A DNA stretch of 64,000 nt, taken from assembly GCF_018070025.1 (NCBI RefSeq), contig NZ_JAGPYQ010000002.1, forward strand, positions 1,302,001 to 1,366,000, read 5' to 3'. The stretch comes from Streptomyces liliiviolaceus (GTDB lineage Bacteria > Actinomycetota > Actinomycetes > Streptomycetales > Streptomycetaceae). The position numbers and the translations under genes were made by a program. Positions 8,520 through 17,499 of the stretch are shown here, one piece after another. Each line of letters starts with the position of its first letter. Position 1 is the first letter of the stretch. Below the pieces are notes generated by a model. It saw nothing but the letters and a program-made list of their open reading frames with translations, did not search any database and was not told the DNA's origin.

Positions 8520-9544
8520 CAGTCCTCCACCGTGGCGTCGGCCAGATTGGCGGTGGTGATGAACTGGGCGCCGGTGTCGACGCCGGTGATCTCGGTGCCC
8601 TTGGTCAGGAAGGTGTGGAGCACCTTCACGGCCTGGTAGCCCTGCTCGGACGGGTTCTGGCTGATGGTGAAGTCCAGGACGCCCTTGTCGACGTACTCGG
8701 CGGTCTGGGTCAGCAGGTCGAAGCCGCCCATGGCGATGCCGTCCGCGTTCTTGGACTGGGCGACCCACTTGGCGGCGGCGGTGGTGGAGCAGCAGTCCAG
8801 GCCCGCGACGGCGACGACCCCGGACTGGCCGGACATGGTCGACTCGACGGTGTTGTAGGCGGCGTTGGGCTCGTTGCCCACGTTGACGGGGCCGACGATC
8901 TTCAGGCCGCTGCCCTTCATACCGGCCTCGAATCCGGAGAAGCGGTCGTGCGACCAGCCCGCGCCGGTGTCCACGGAGAACACCACGACGGACTTGCCCT
9001 TGACGTCACCCTTGAGCTGCTTGCGCAGCTGCTCGGCCTGGGCCTTGCCCGAGCCCTTGAGGTCCTGGCCGACGAATCCCATCTGCTGCGAGTCGGGGTT
9101 GTCGGTGTTGAAGGAGATGATCGGGATGCCGGCCTTGTAGGCCTGGCTGATCACCGGCTTGAGGGCGTCGCTGGAGGCGGAGGAGACGGCGAGTCCGTCC
9201 ACGGCCTTCTGCTGGATGAGGGTCTGTATCTCGGAGACCTGCTTGGCCGCGTCGCCGCCGGTGGGGCCGATGAGGGCGACATCGGCGCCCAGCTCCTTGC
9301 CGGCGCGCTTCATGCCCGCGGAGATCGGGGTGGCGAAGGCGAGCGAGGGGTCGTGGTAGCTCAGCTTGATACGCATCGGCTTGTCGCCGTCGATCCGCTC
9401 CTGGATGTACGGAGCGAGCTTGAAGGAGCCGTCGCCGGAGCCGCCCGAGTCGGCGGCGGTGACGGCACCGCACCCGGTGAGGGCGAGCGCCGCGACGGCG
9501 GCCGTGGCGGCGGCGAGCGATCTGAGGAGAGTACGCGGGGACAT
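8519..9544 (-). CDS. rbsB: ribose-type sugar-binding lipoprotein
   Basis: 341 residues. The signal peptide has the lipobox LTGC (Cys at about 25), so it is membrane anchored outside the cell. The body is a type I periplasmic binding protein: AFATPISAGMKRAGKELGA, then IGPTGGDAAKQVSEIQTLI and SFNTDNPDSQQMGFVGQD. The DCC segment in the middle is unusual. It captures a pentose or related sugar and passes it to RbsC. The sugar is inferred only from neighbours (rbsD, rbsK, aldolase), so ribose is likely but not proved. Confidence 0.9.
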   Translation of the reverse strand: MSPRTLLRSLAAATAAVAALALTGCGAVTAADSGGSGDGSFKLAPYIQERIDGDKPMRIKLSYHDPSLAFATPISAGMKRAGKELGADVALIGPTGGDAAKQVSEIQTLIQQKAVDGLAVSSASSDALKPVISQAYKAGIPIISFNTDNPDSQQMGFVGQDLKGSGKAQAEQLRKQLKGDVKGKSVVVFSVDTGAGWSHDRFSGFEAGMKGSGLKIVGPVNVGNEPNAAYNTVESTMSGQSGVVAVAGLDCCSTTAAAKWVAQSKNADGIAMGGFDLLTQTAEYVDKGVLDFTISQNPSEQGYQAVKVLHTFLTKGTEITGVDTGAQFITTANLADATVED

Positions 9545-9731
9545 GGTGACTCCTTTGTCGTGTCCGTCGGTGGGGCGGCGGCCGGGGAAGCGGGTGTGCG
9601 CGGTCGCGGGCGGCCGGCGGCGCGGCTCGGCGGCCGGGGCTGCCCGTGCGGTGCGGTGCGGCGTGGGGTGCGCGGAGTGTCGTGCCGGGCCCGGTGTCGG
9701 GCGAGGCGGTGCCGGTGCGGGGCGGTGACGG
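9545..9731. other. 187-bp spacer between rbsC and rbsB
   Basis: Very G/C-rich, with runs of short imperfect repeats such as GTGCGGTGCGGTGCGG and CGGCGGCCGG. It can fold heavily and may lower or stabilise message between permease and binding-protein genes, but no defined hairpin stands out. No gene seen. Confidence 0.4.
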
Positions 9732-10769
9732 TCAGGCGCGGCTCTTGCGCTTGCGCTGCCAGGTGTCGGCCGCGACGGCGGCGACGATGACGAGGCCCGT
9801 GACGACGGTCTGCCAGAAGGACGAGATGCCCTTGATGTTGAGGATGTTCTGGAGCAGGCCGATGAAGGCGACGCCGATGACGGTGCCCCACATCGTGCCC
9901 GAGCCGCCGAAGAGCGCGGCGCCGCCGATGATGACGGCCGAGATGACGGTCAGTTCCAGGCCCTGACCGGTCACGCCCTGCACGTAGGAGAGGAAGGACA
10001 GGCCGAGGACGCCCGCGAGGCCCGCGGTGAATCCGGAGAGGACGAACGCGGTGAGCTTGACCCGCTTGACGTTGACGCCGACCAGCCGCGCCGCCTCCTG
10101 GTTGCCGCCCACCGCATAGGTGTTGAAGCCGAAGCGGGAGCGGGCCAGCAGCACCACGCCGATGGCGGCGACGGCGGCGAAGAACACGAACTGCATCGGT
10201 ACGACGCCGAACAGGCGTCCCTGGCCCAGGAGATTGAACTCGGCCACACCGGGCCGCGACGAACTCAGCGAGATCGGGGCGCCGTCGGAGATGAGCAGGG
10301 CGATTCCTCGGAAGACGCTGAGCGTGCCCAGGGTGACGATGAAGGAGGGCACTCCGAGGACCACGACGGCCAGCCCGTTGACGAGCCCGGCCAGGACGCC
10401 CACGGCCAGTCCGACGAGCATCGCGGCCGGCCAGCTCCAGCCGTCGGAGATGAGCATGCCGGTGGAGATGGCGGACAGCGCGTAGGTGGATCCGACGGAG
10501 AGGTCGATCTCGCCGTTGAGGATCACGAAGGTCACGCCGACGGCCATGATGCCGATCTGCGCGATCTGCTGTCCGACGGAGAGCAGGTTGTCGGACTGGG
10601 CGAAGGTCGGGGAGAGCACCGTGCCCAGCAGGAAGAGCAGGATCAGTGCGGCGAACACACCGGCTTCGCGTGCGTGCAGGAGTCTGCGCAGCGCCGAGGG
10701 GGCCTGCCGGGTGGACTTCGGGCCCGGTGACGCCGCCGGGGCGGGTGAGGTGGAGGTGGTCAGAGTCAC
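9732..10769 (-). CDS. rbsC: ribose-type ABC transporter permease
   Basis: 345 residues, about eight to ten membrane segments, with the BPD_transp_2 signatures GEIDLSVGSTYALSA and VIGGAALFGGSGTMWGTVIG. It forms the channel for the sugar imported by RbsA/RbsB. The GTG start at 10769 overlaps the rbsK stop by 4 bases (GTGA), so translation is coupled. A soluble tail of about 35 residues precedes the first helix, as in many actinobacterial homologues. Confidence 0.92.
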   Translation of the reverse strand: MTLTTSTSPAPAASPGPKSTRQAPSALRRLLHAREAGVFAALILLFLLGTVLSPTFAQSDNLLSVGQQIAQIGIMAVGVTFVILNGEIDLSVGSTYALSAISTGMLISDGWSWPAAMLVGLAVGVLAGLVNGLAVVVLGVPSFIVTLGTLSVFRGIALLISDGAPISLSSSRPGVAEFNLLGQGRLFGVVPMQFVFFAAVAAIGVVLLARSRFGFNTYAVGGNQEAARLVGVNVKRVKLTAFVLSGFTAGLAGVLGLSFLSYVQGVTGQGLELTVISAVIIGGAALFGGSGTMWGTVIGVAFIGLLQNILNIKGISSFWQTVVTGLVIVAAVAADTWQRKRKSRA

Positions 10770-11683
10770 GAGGTTCTCCCGATCCGGGCGTCGAGCTGGT
10801 CTCTGGTGGGAAGGGCGGGGATGACTCCCGCGACGGAGACGGTGTGGGCGCCGGCCACGGCGGCGAACGCCGCCGCCCGCGCGGCGGGCAGCCCTTCGGC
10901 CAGTGCGACGGCCAGGGCGGCGGTGAAGGAGTCGCCCGCGCCGGTGGTGTCGACGACGGCGGTCGGCGGGTGCGGCGGCACGGAGGTGACGCCCGACTCC
11001 TCGGCGACGAGCGCTCCCTGGCCGCCCCGGGTGAGCACCGCGATCCCGCCCGTGCGCTCCCGCAAGGCCCGGACCAGGCCTTCGTCGTCGAGTCCGTGAT
11101 CCTCGTCGAGCCCGAGGAGGACGGGTGCCTCCGTCTGGTTCGGGGTGATCACGTCGATCAGTGGCCAGCACTCCTCGGGCAGCGGCCGGGCCGGCGCCGG
11201 GTTGAGGAGGGTACGGGTGCCGGTCTCGCGGCCGGTCCGCAGGGCCGCGGCCACGGCCTCCTCCGGGATCTCCATCGAGACGACCAGGATGTCTGCGGCG
11301 GCGATCTCGGCGCGGAAGCGCTCCACCGCCGCCGTGTCCAGCTCGTCGAGGGCGCCGGGAGCGATGGCGATGCGGTTCTCCCCGGACGGCTCGACGAGGA
11401 TGAACCCGACCATGGTGGGTGCCAGTGCGGTCACCACGTGCTCGGCGCCGACTCCCTCCACATGCCACAACTCCCGTGCCGCGCGGCCGAAGTCGTCGTC
11501 ACCGACAGCCGTGAGGAGCGCGACCTCGGCACCCAGCCGGGCGGCGGCGACGGCCTGGTTGCTGCCCTTGCCACCGGGACCGGGATCGAAGGCCCCACCG
11601 GACACCGTCTCCCCCGCGGAGGGCGCCCTGGGGACCCGCATGGTCAGGCCGGCCCCGTAACTTCCGACTACCGCGATCTTCAT
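10766..11683 (-). CDS. rbsK: ribokinase
   Basis: 305 residues from the ATG at 11683 (MKIAVVGSYGAGLTMRV). PfkB-family features are present: GPGGKGSNQAVAAARLGA for sugar binding near the N-terminus, and DTTGAGDSFTAALAVALAEG near residue 240, with the catalytic Asp in GAGD. It phosphorylates ribose at O5. It is the first gene of the operon, directly behind the promoter and the TATGGACA boxes. The Shine-Dalgarno sequence is weak. Confidence 0.9.
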   Translation of the reverse strand: MKIAVVGSYGAGLTMRVPRAPSAGETVSGGAFDPGPGGKGSNQAVAAARLGAEVALLTAVGDDDFGRAARELWHVEGVGAEHVVTALAPTMVGFILVEPSGENRIAIAPGALDELDTAAVERFRAEIAAADILVVSMEIPEEAVAAALRTGRETGTRTLLNPAPARPLPEECWPLIDVITPNQTEAPVLLGLDEDHGLDDEGLVRALRERTGGIAVLTRGGQGALVAEESGVTSVPPHPPTAVVDTTGAGDSFTAALAVALAEGLPAARAAAFAAVAGAHTVSVAGVIPALPTRDQLDARIGRTS

Positions 11684-11700
11684 CGACACACCACTTTGTG

Positions 11701-11748
11701 TATGGACAACCATGGACAAGCGAGAGCGTAGGTACAGGGATGTCCATA
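11701..11748. promoter_or_regulatory. probable operator: three TATGGACA/TGTCCATA boxes
   Basis: TATGGACA at 11701-11708 and ATGGACA at 11712-11718 are direct copies 10 bp apart. TGTCCATA at 11741-11748 is inverted relative to them and abuts the -35 element. The two direct copies lie downstream of the -10 element. This arrangement would let a dimeric repressor, most simply the operon's own GntR protein, block transcription. Confidence 0.6.
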
Positions 11749-11753
11749 GTCAA
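11725..11753 (-). promoter_or_regulatory. promoter of the ribose-type operon
   Basis: On the minus strand TTGACT (11748-11753) and TACGCT (11725-11730) are separated by exactly 17 bases, a good match to the vegetative sigma consensus. The start of rbsK lies about 40 bases beyond the -10 element. Confidence 0.65.
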
Positions 11754-12268
11754 CGGTTGTGCGGGAAGTGATTTTCCGGACGTCGCCCGCCCACTTCGCG
11801 CCAAAACGCGCAGCGGGAATGAGGCAGCTTCAGACCCGGCGCGATCACCGCGGCGGGTCCGGAGGTGGTCCTGGGCTCAACTCGCCTTGCAGCGGTCGCC
11901 GGTGACGGATCTTCAGGCGGACTCGCACGACCACGTGCGGTCACACCCTGGACGGGAACCCACCTCTCGGACCGCGCTCCTGGCCCGCGCTGCATACGCG
12001 CCTAATGAGTGCTTCGGAATGCAGCGCGCCCGAGTCCGCGGAACGACCGTGCGTGCCAACCTCCGCACTCGCCACCGGTCGACCACCCGGCAGCGCTCAG
12101 CCTCCACGGCGCAGCAGGCACGGGCGCGCGGGGCGGACATGGCGGCCAGGCCGGACGCGGAAGACCTGGAGGCCTGCGGCGCAGGACGCCGACACGTGGA
12201 CACGGGCCACCGAACGGCAGCCTCAGCCGGCGCATACCCCCGTTGCGCGGCAGTGGCGTGCGCGGCCC
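11754..12268. other. 515-bp region without a convincing gene
   Basis: Open frames exist on both strands because of the high GC content, but none has recognisable protein features, a ribosome-binding site or a coherent codon pattern. It separates the ribose operon promoter from the 3' end of a TetR gene. Confidence 0.5.
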
Positions 12269-12805
12269 TTACCGGTGCGTGCGCAGCCCGTCGAGGATGA
12301 GCGCGAGCATCTGGGGCGCCCGATCCCCGGGGCCGGGCGCGGCGCGCCACAGTGCGCCGGTGAGCTGGAGGAAGTCGCGCGGATCGGCGTCCGCGCGGAT
12401 GCTCCCGTCCGCCTTGCCGGCGTCGAGGAGTTCCGTGATGGCGGTGATGACCGGGCCGTAGCTCTGCTCGCTGATCGCCTGATGGGCGCCCGGGCCGAGA
12501 GCGTCGCCCAGACCGTGCTTCCTGCGCATGCCCTCGACCAGTTCGACCGTCCAGTGGCGGAGCGCTTCCAGCGGCGGCATCCGCTCCAGCAGGCCGGACA
12601 CGGTTCCGGTGATGCGTACGACCTCGTCCTGGTAGACGGCCAGGACCAGTGCCTCACGGGTCGGGAAGTTGCGGTACAGGGTGCCCGGACCGACCCCCGC
12701 CCGCTGGGCGATCTGGTTCAGCGACGTGCTGCCGTCCGCCGCGAGCGCTTCGCGCGCGGCGGTGAGGATGCGTGCCCTGTTCTCACGGGCGTCCGAGCGG
12801 ACCAC
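12269..12805 (-). CDS. TetR-family repressor
   Basis: 178 residues. Residues 7-60 are the TetR helix-turn-helix (RARILTAAREALAADG, then LNQIAQRAGVGPGTLYRNF). The C-terminal half is a helical ligand domain. The GTG at 12805 is preceded by GCGAGG. It is divergent from an aldo/keto reductase operon, and two inverted repeats in the shared promoter region are its likely operators. It probably represses both directions until an aldehyde- or ketone-type ligand binds (inference). Confidence 0.88.
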   Translation of the reverse strand: MVRSDARENRARILTAAREALAADGSTSLNQIAQRAGVGPGTLYRNFPTREALVLAVYQDEVVRITGTVSGLLERMPPLEALRHWTVELVEGMRRKHGLGDALGPGAHQAISEQSYGPVITAITELLDAGKADGSIRADADPRDFLQLTGALWRAAPGPGDRAPQMLALILDGLRTHR

Positions 12806-12822
12806 GGGACCTCGCTTTACTA

Positions 12823-12840
12823 AGTGGAGAGTTCTCCACT
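12823..12840. promoter_or_regulatory. TetR operator 1 (AGTGGAGA-GT-TCTCCACT)
   Basis: A perfect 8-bp inverted repeat with a 2-bp centre lies between the divergent TetR and aldo/keto reductase genes. The same core GTGGAGA-N2-TCTCC recurs 24 bp further on. Confidence 0.75.
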
Positions 12841-12843
12841 ACC

Positions 12844-12867
12844 GTATGTGGAGACCTCTCCGCATAC
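12844..12867. promoter_or_regulatory. TetR operator 2 (GTATGTGGAGA-CC-TCTCCGCATAC)
   Basis: An 11-bp inverted repeat with one mismatch and a 2-bp centre, sharing the core of operator 1. It ends 13 bp before the aldo/keto reductase ATG, overlapping its leader, so binding would block expression of that operon. Confidence 0.75.
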
Positions 12868-12880
12868 TCTAAGGAGCGCC

Positions 12881-13930
12881 ATGCGTTACATCAAGCTGGG
12901 CACGACCGGCCTCGACGTGTCCCCGATCGCGATCGGTGCGATGACCTACGGCGAACCCGACCGGGGCCATCCCGTCTGGTCGAAGGACGAGGACGAGGCG
13001 CGCCCGCTCATCAGGCACGCGCTGGAGTCGGGGATCAACTTCTTCGACACCGCGAACATGTACTCCAACGGCTCCAGCGAGGAGATCCTCGGCCGCGCGC
13101 TCAAGGACTTCGCCGAACGCGACGCCGTGGTGATCGCCACCAAGCTGCGCCACCCGATGCGGCCCGGGCCCAACGGCCGCGGCCTGTCGCGCAAGGCCGT
13201 CATGACCGAGATCGACCGCTCCCTGCGCCGCCTCGGCACGGACCACATCGACCTCTACCAGATCCACCGCAACGACCACTCGACCCCGTGGGAGGAGACG
13301 CTCGAAGCGCTCCACGACGTGGTGAAGGCCGGCAAGGTCCGCTACCTGGGCGCCTCGTCCATGCACACCTGGGAGTTCGCGAAGGCGCTGAACCTGCAGA
13401 AGCGACACGGCTGGGCGAGGTTCGTGTCGATGCAGGACCACTACAACCTGCTCGCCCGTGAGGAGGAGCGGGAGATGATCCCGCTGTGCCTGGACGAGGG
13501 CGTGGGCACGGTCGTCTGGTCGCCGCTGGCCCGCGGGCGCCTCGCCCGCCCGTGGGACGACGCCCGCTCGACGGTGCGCTCCGAGGCGGACGGAGCGTAC
13601 GCGGACCTGCTCTACTCGCCGGCCGAGGAGGCATCCAACCGCGCCATCGTCGACGCGGTCGGGCGGACCGCGCACGCCCGCGGTGTCAGCCGGGCGCAGA
13701 TCGCCCTGGCCTGGCTGCGCCACCAGCCGGTGGTCACCGCGCCCCTGGTCGGCGCCGGCTCGATCCGGCAGATCGACGAGGCGGTGGCCTCCCTCGGCAT
13801 CGACCTCACCGACGACGAAGTGCGGGCCTTGGAAGCCCCGTACACCCCCCGGCACGACTGGCAGGGCGTCTCCGACGAGGCCGAGATGGAAGCCATCCGC
13901 CGGCGCGTTCCCGGCATGGCTCTCGCATGA
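12881..13930 (+). CDS. aldo/keto reductase
   Basis: 349 residues, NADPH-dependent aldo/keto reductase barrel. The catalytic tetrad is visible: Asp and Tyr in FFDTANMYSNG, Lys in VIATKLRHP and His in LYQIHRND. The cofactor-binding region lies near the C-terminus (LVGAGSIRQIDEAV). I chose the ATG at 12881, preceded by AAGGAG. It would reduce aldehydes or ketones to alcohols; substrate unknown. It is followed after 56 bp by an SDR reductase gene and controlled with it by the divergent TetR repressor. Confidence 0.88.
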   Translation: MRYIKLGTTGLDVSPIAIGAMTYGEPDRGHPVWSKDEDEARPLIRHALESGINFFDTANMYSNGSSEEILGRALKDFAERDAVVIATKLRHPMRPGPNGRGLSRKAVMTEIDRSLRRLGTDHIDLYQIHRNDHSTPWEETLEALHDVVKAGKVRYLGASSMHTWEFAKALNLQKRHGWARFVSMQDHYNLLAREEEREMIPLCLDEGVGTVVWSPLARGRLARPWDDARSTVRSEADGAYADLLYSPAEEASNRAIVDAVGRTAHARGVSRAQIALAWLRHQPVVTAPLVGAGSIRQIDEAVASLGIDLTDDEVRALEAPYTPRHDWQGVSDEAEMEAIRRRVPGMALA

Positions 13931-13986
13931 ACCGCGCCATGCATCCCCGCCCCCTGACATGCGGCTCATGAGCTGAGGAGAAGAAG

Positions 13987-15021
13987 ATGACACAGGTACT
14001 GGTCACCGGAGGAACGGGATTCGTCGGGAGCTGGTGCGTCCTGGCCCTGCTCGACGCCGGACACACCGTGCGCACCACGGTCCGCGACCTGCGACGGGAG
14101 CCGGAACTGCGCTCCTGGCTCCACGCGGCAGCGCCCTTCGACGACGACCGGCTCACGGTCGTGCGCGCCGACCTCGGACGCCCCGACGGCTGGGACGACG
14201 CCGTCGCCGACTGCGACTTCGTTCTCCACGTCGCCTCGCCGACCCTGCGCCGTGCGCCTGCGAACGATGACGAGCTGGTGATCCCGGCGCGCGAAGGCGT
14301 CCTGCGGGTGCTGCGCGCCGCCCGCGACGCCCGCGTGCGCCGGGTCGTCCTGACGAGCGCTTTCGGCGCCATCGGCATCGGGCACCCCCGGCGTACGACT
14401 CCGTTCACCGAGGAGGACTGGACGAACGTCGACGGCGACATTCCGCCCTACCAGCGGTCCAAGACCCTCGCCGAGCGCGCTGCCTGGCAGTTCGTCGCCG
14501 ACGAGGGCGCCGGCATGGAACTGGCGGCGATCCATCCGGTGGGGGTCCTCGGACCGCTCCTCGGCCCGGACGACCCGCCGTCCCTGCGCCTGGTGCGCAG
14601 GATGCTCGAAGGCCGGGTCCCCGCGTGCCCGCCCTTCGGGATGGGCTTCGTCGATGTGCGCGACGTCGCGGATCTGCATGTGCGCGCGATGACCGATCCG
14701 GCGGCCGCCGGCGAGCGCTTCCTCGCGGTCGCCGGGCACAGCCTGCGCGTCGTCGACATCGCGCGCATCCTGCGCGACCGCCTGGGCGAGCGCGCCGCGC
14801 AGGCCCCGACCCGGGAACTTCCCGTGTGGCTCGCACGCGCGCTGGGCGCCGTGAACCCGGAGCTGCGTCTGCTCAGGCACCAGCTCGGCCGGGATCTCGA
14901 CGCCACGAGCAGCAAGGCGGAGAAGCTTCTCGGGTGGCGGGCGCGCCCCATCGAGGACACCATCGCGGAGACCGCCGAGAGCCTCCTCGGCCACGGGATC
15001 GGTGCACGGACCGGCTCGTGA
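13987..15021 (+). CDS. extended SDR: NAD(P)-dependent epimerase/dehydratase, dihydroflavonol reductase-like
   Basis: 344 residues. The N-terminal Rossmann motif is VTGGTGFVGSW. ADLGRPDGWDDAV, then LHVASP, and the catalytic YxxxK in YQRSKTLAE follow. This pattern fits dihydroflavonol-4-reductase-like extended SDR proteins, which reduce ketones or aldehydes. GAGGAGAAG precedes the ATG. It shares a transcript with the aldo/keto reductase gene. Substrate unknown. Confidence 0.87.
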   Translation: MTQVLVTGGTGFVGSWCVLALLDAGHTVRTTVRDLRREPELRSWLHAAAPFDDDRLTVVRADLGRPDGWDDAVADCDFVLHVASPTLRRAPANDDELVIPAREGVLRVLRAARDARVRRVVLTSAFGAIGIGHPRRTTPFTEEDWTNVDGDIPPYQRSKTLAERAAWQFVADEGAGMELAAIHPVGVLGPLLGPDDPPSLRLVRRMLEGRVPACPPFGMGFVDVRDVADLHVRAMTDPAAAGERFLAVAGHSLRVVDIARILRDRLGERAAQAPTRELPVWLARALGAVNPELRLLRHQLGRDLDATSSKAEKLLGWRARPIEDTIAETAESLLGHGIGARTGS

Positions 15022-15450
15022 CGGACCGACGCGGCAGCCCTGCGTGCCGAGAAGAGTCGAACCGGTGACACGGCCTGACAGAGGTCGCCGACCGCGGAGG
15101 CAAGCCGGCGTCCGGCCGGGACCGCCGCGTCGATGCCCTCGACGTACGACAGCCACGCGGGACCTGCCCCCCTGACGAATTGGCGGCGCGAGGCACTGAA
15201 GCTCACATGCGTGCCGGCGATGAGTTTCCCCGCCTGCCTCGGTCCTACCTGGTGAACAACGAGGCAGTGGAGGCACGGGATGAACGGCACGACCCCGTGC
15301 GCACACGGCGCCGTTGCGGATGCGGAGGCCATGCGGGCGGGGTGCATCAGGCCGCAAGGCCGCCCATGTTCACTGTGCGAAACCCGGACGCCAATCACCT
15401 CGTAATTCACCTCGTACTCATCGAAAGCTCCTGAACAGGCGGTATACGTG
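15022..15450. other. 429-bp intergenic region
   Basis: No convincing gene, repeat or strong hairpin. It contains the 3' flank of the SDR gene and the promoter of the DUF1905 gene. Local GC falls toward the right end (CTCGTAATTCACCTCGTACT), as expected of promoter DNA. Confidence 0.45.
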
Positions 15451-15720
15451 ATGGATAAGCAGTTCACTGCGACCCTGCAGAAAAGCCCCGAAGTCGGCGG
15501 CTGGACCTATGTCGTGTGGCCCGAGTCGGCCGAGTTCTTCGGCACCCGCGGCCTGGTGAAGGTCCGGGGCACGATCGACGGCCATCCGTTCCGAAGTTCG
15601 TTCATGGCCCTGGGGGACGGCACACACAAGCTGCCGGTCAAGGCGGCCGTACGCAAAGAGATCGGCAAAGAGGCAGGGGACACCGTGACCGTCCGTCTGG
15701 AGGAGCGGCTCAACGCCTGA
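15451..15720 (+). CDS. DUF1905 domain protein
   Basis: 89 residues covering one DUF1905 domain: [20 protein letters not shown], then [17 protein letters not shown] and [12 protein letters not shown] with the final [11 protein letters not shown]. The domain is a small beta barrel of unknown function. An in-frame GTG directly before the ATG at 15451 is a possible alternative start. It stands alone and converges on the RibD-C gene. Confidence 0.85.
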   Translation: MDKQFTATLQKSPEVGGWTYVVWPESAEFFGTRGLVKVRGTIDGHPFRSSFMALGDGTHKLPVKAAVRKEIGKEAGDTVTVRLEERLNA

Positions 15721-15803
15721 CACTGCCGGCACGCACACGCCGGGTGCGCCACATCGGTGTGGGCCCGACCGCCAACCATGTACGAACCCGTGAGTCGCGG
15801 CCG

Positions 15804-16340
15804 TTACCTGCGCACATGGAAGCGCAGCATCGTGACCCCGCCCGACTGGACGTTGCTGAACGGCTCCAGGTCGATCCGGTCGAGGCCCGGGGGTGCGAAG
15901 CGGACGCCGTCGCCGAGCAGTACCGGCAGCACGTACACGAGGATCTCGTCGACGAGGCCGCGCCGCAGGCACTGTGCGGCCACGTCGGCGCCGAGGATCT
16001 CCAGGTTCTTGTCGCCGGCGGCCCGGCGTGCCACGGCCACGGCCTCCCCGATGTCGCCGGTGAGGAAGGTGACGTCGGGGTCCGGCTCGTCGGGCGGGCG
16101 GTGGGTGAGCACGAACTGCGCCCCGCCGTCGTAACCGGTGTTCTCCTCCGACATGCGTTTGCCGACCTCGTACGTGCCCCGGCCGATGAGCATCGCGCCC
16201 GTGGCCGCCATGACCTCCGGGAACGTCGCCGACGTCATGTGCTCGAAGATCCAGTCCATCGTGTGGCCAGGACCGGCGATGAACCCGTCCAGGGACATCA
16301 CCCTGTTCACGACCACTTTGCCGGTGCTCTCGTCCCTCAT
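15804..16340 (-). CDS. RibD C-terminal (dihydrofolate reductase-like) family protein
   Basis: 178 residues. VVVNRVMSLDGFIAGPG at the N-terminus, IGRGTYEVGK in the middle and the later EILGADVAAQCLRRGLVDEI with PVLLGDG are typical of the RibD-C/DHFR-like reductase family (YyaP/YwjB type). The family uses NADPH; the physiological substrate is usually unknown. GGAGAAG precedes the ATG. It lies downstream of the quinone oxidoreductase gene on the same strand with a 166-bp gap. Confidence 0.87.
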   Translation of the reverse strand: MRDESTGKVVVNRVMSLDGFIAGPGHTMDWIFEHMTSATFPEVMAATGAMLIGRGTYEVGKRMSEENTGYDGGAQFVLTHRPPDEPDPDVTFLTGDIGEAVAVARRAAGDKNLEILGADVAAQCLRRGLVDEILVYVLPVLLGDGVRFAPPGLDRIDLEPFSNVQSGGVTMLRFHVRR

Positions 16341-16506
16341 ACGTCTTCTCCGAGCAGGTGGAGGGCAGGGATCGCATCATAGGTCGGTGCGCATCATCTT
16401 CTCCGGTGGAAGCCAGGACCTGGACCTGTGCAACGGCGCCGCCGCAGTGTTCACCTGCCCACCGCTCCCCGGCGATTCCGATCCCGATCGAGTCCGAGCA
16501 CTGGGA

Positions 16507-17463
16507 CTAGAGATCGATAACCACCTTGCCGTGGACGTGTCGGGCCGCCTGGAGTTCGACGGCCGCGCGGATGTCCTCGACGGGGTAGGTCGCCGCGATC
16601 GGCACGTGCAGGCGGCCCGCCGCGACAAGGCTCGCGATGTTCGCAAGGGCGTCGGGCGCGGCGTTGGCGCCGTTGGCAGCGGGAACGCCGTCGACCTGGC
16701 CCGCGATCGTGCAGATGCGGTCATCCGGGACCCCCAGCTCGCGCGCGACGTGCACCGTGTCCGTGCCGTGCAGGTCCAGGGCCGCGGTGACGGTGCCCGC
16801 GGCGAGGTCGCGCACCCTGTCGGTCAGGCCCTCCCCGTACGCGACCGGTTCGGCGCCGAGGCCTCGCAGGTACTGCGCCGACGACGGCGAGCCGGTCCCG
16901 ATAACGCGGGCGCCCGCGATCCGGGCCAGCTGGACCGCGAACACGCCGACGCCGCCGCCCGCGCCGCCGATCAGCAAGGTGTCGCCGGGACCGAGGTCGA
17001 GGACGTCGAGGGCGGCGGACGCGGTGCTGCCCGCGATGGCCAGCGTGGCGGCCGTGCGGTCGTCGACGCCGTCCGGGGTGTGGTGGGCGATGCCGCTGGC
17101 GATGTTCCCGTCCGCGTCGAGGACGACGTGGTCGGCGACCGCCCGGGACAGGGCCGCCCCGAACACGCGGTCACCGACCGCGTAGCCGCTCGCGCCCGCA
17201 CCGACCTGGTCGACGACTCCGGCGTAGTCGGTGCCGAACCCGCAGGGCAGGCTCAGGCCGAATCGTGCCGCGGTCCCGGCGTCGGCGGTCATGATCCAGT
17301 CCATCGGGTTCAGTCCGGCCGCGGTCACACGGACGCGGATCTGCCCGTCGCCCGCCCGGGGTTCGGACACGTCCTTGAGGGCCAGGACCTCGGGCCCGCC
17401 GAAGGAGTCCAGCAGGACGGCCCTGCTCCCGTCGTCCCGGCGTGCGTCGCTGTGTTGCCGCAT
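16507..17463 (-). CDS. NADP-dependent oxidoreductase, quinone-reductase-like MDR
   Basis: 318 residues. The N-terminal GroES-like domain includes RVRVTAAGLNPMDWIMT and GTDYAGVVDQVG. The Rossmann domain has LIGGAGGGVGVFAVQLA. No structural zinc cysteines are seen, so this is the zinc-free QOR type that reduces quinones or enones with NADPH. It ends in HVHGKVVIDL, typical of the family. It is divergent from a TetR gene, and two inverted repeats between them are likely operators. Confidence 0.88.
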   Translation of the reverse strand: MRQHSDARRDDGSRAVLLDSFGGPEVLALKDVSEPRAGDGQIRVRVTAAGLNPMDWIMTADAGTAARFGLSLPCGFGTDYAGVVDQVGAGASGYAVGDRVFGAALSRAVADHVVLDADGNIASGIAHHTPDGVDDRTAATLAIAGSTASAALDVLDLGPGDTLLIGGAGGGVGVFAVQLARIAGARVIGTGSPSSAQYLRGLGAEPVAYGEGLTDRVRDLAAGTVTAALDLHGTDTVHVARELGVPDDRICTIAGQVDGVPAANGANAAPDALANIASLVAAGRLHVPIAATYPVEDIRAAVELQAARHVHGKVVIDL

Positions 17464-17499
17464 CTCGTACCCGTTTCCTCGCGTGCCTGGAGCCAGCCC

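Noticed and set aside
6480..8639. A 719-codon plus-strand open frame opposite rbsD and rbsA
   Set aside because: Antisense shadow produced by high GC. No known domain; the real minus-strand genes have complete motifs.
11754..12268. Two overlapping frames that could be a short gene
   Set aside because: No ribosome-binding site, family resemblance or consistent codon pattern; frames open on several strands at once.
15180..15434. An 84-codon plus-strand frame between the SDR and DUF1905 genes
   Set aside because: No start signal, no domain, and composition of non-coding DNA near a promoter.
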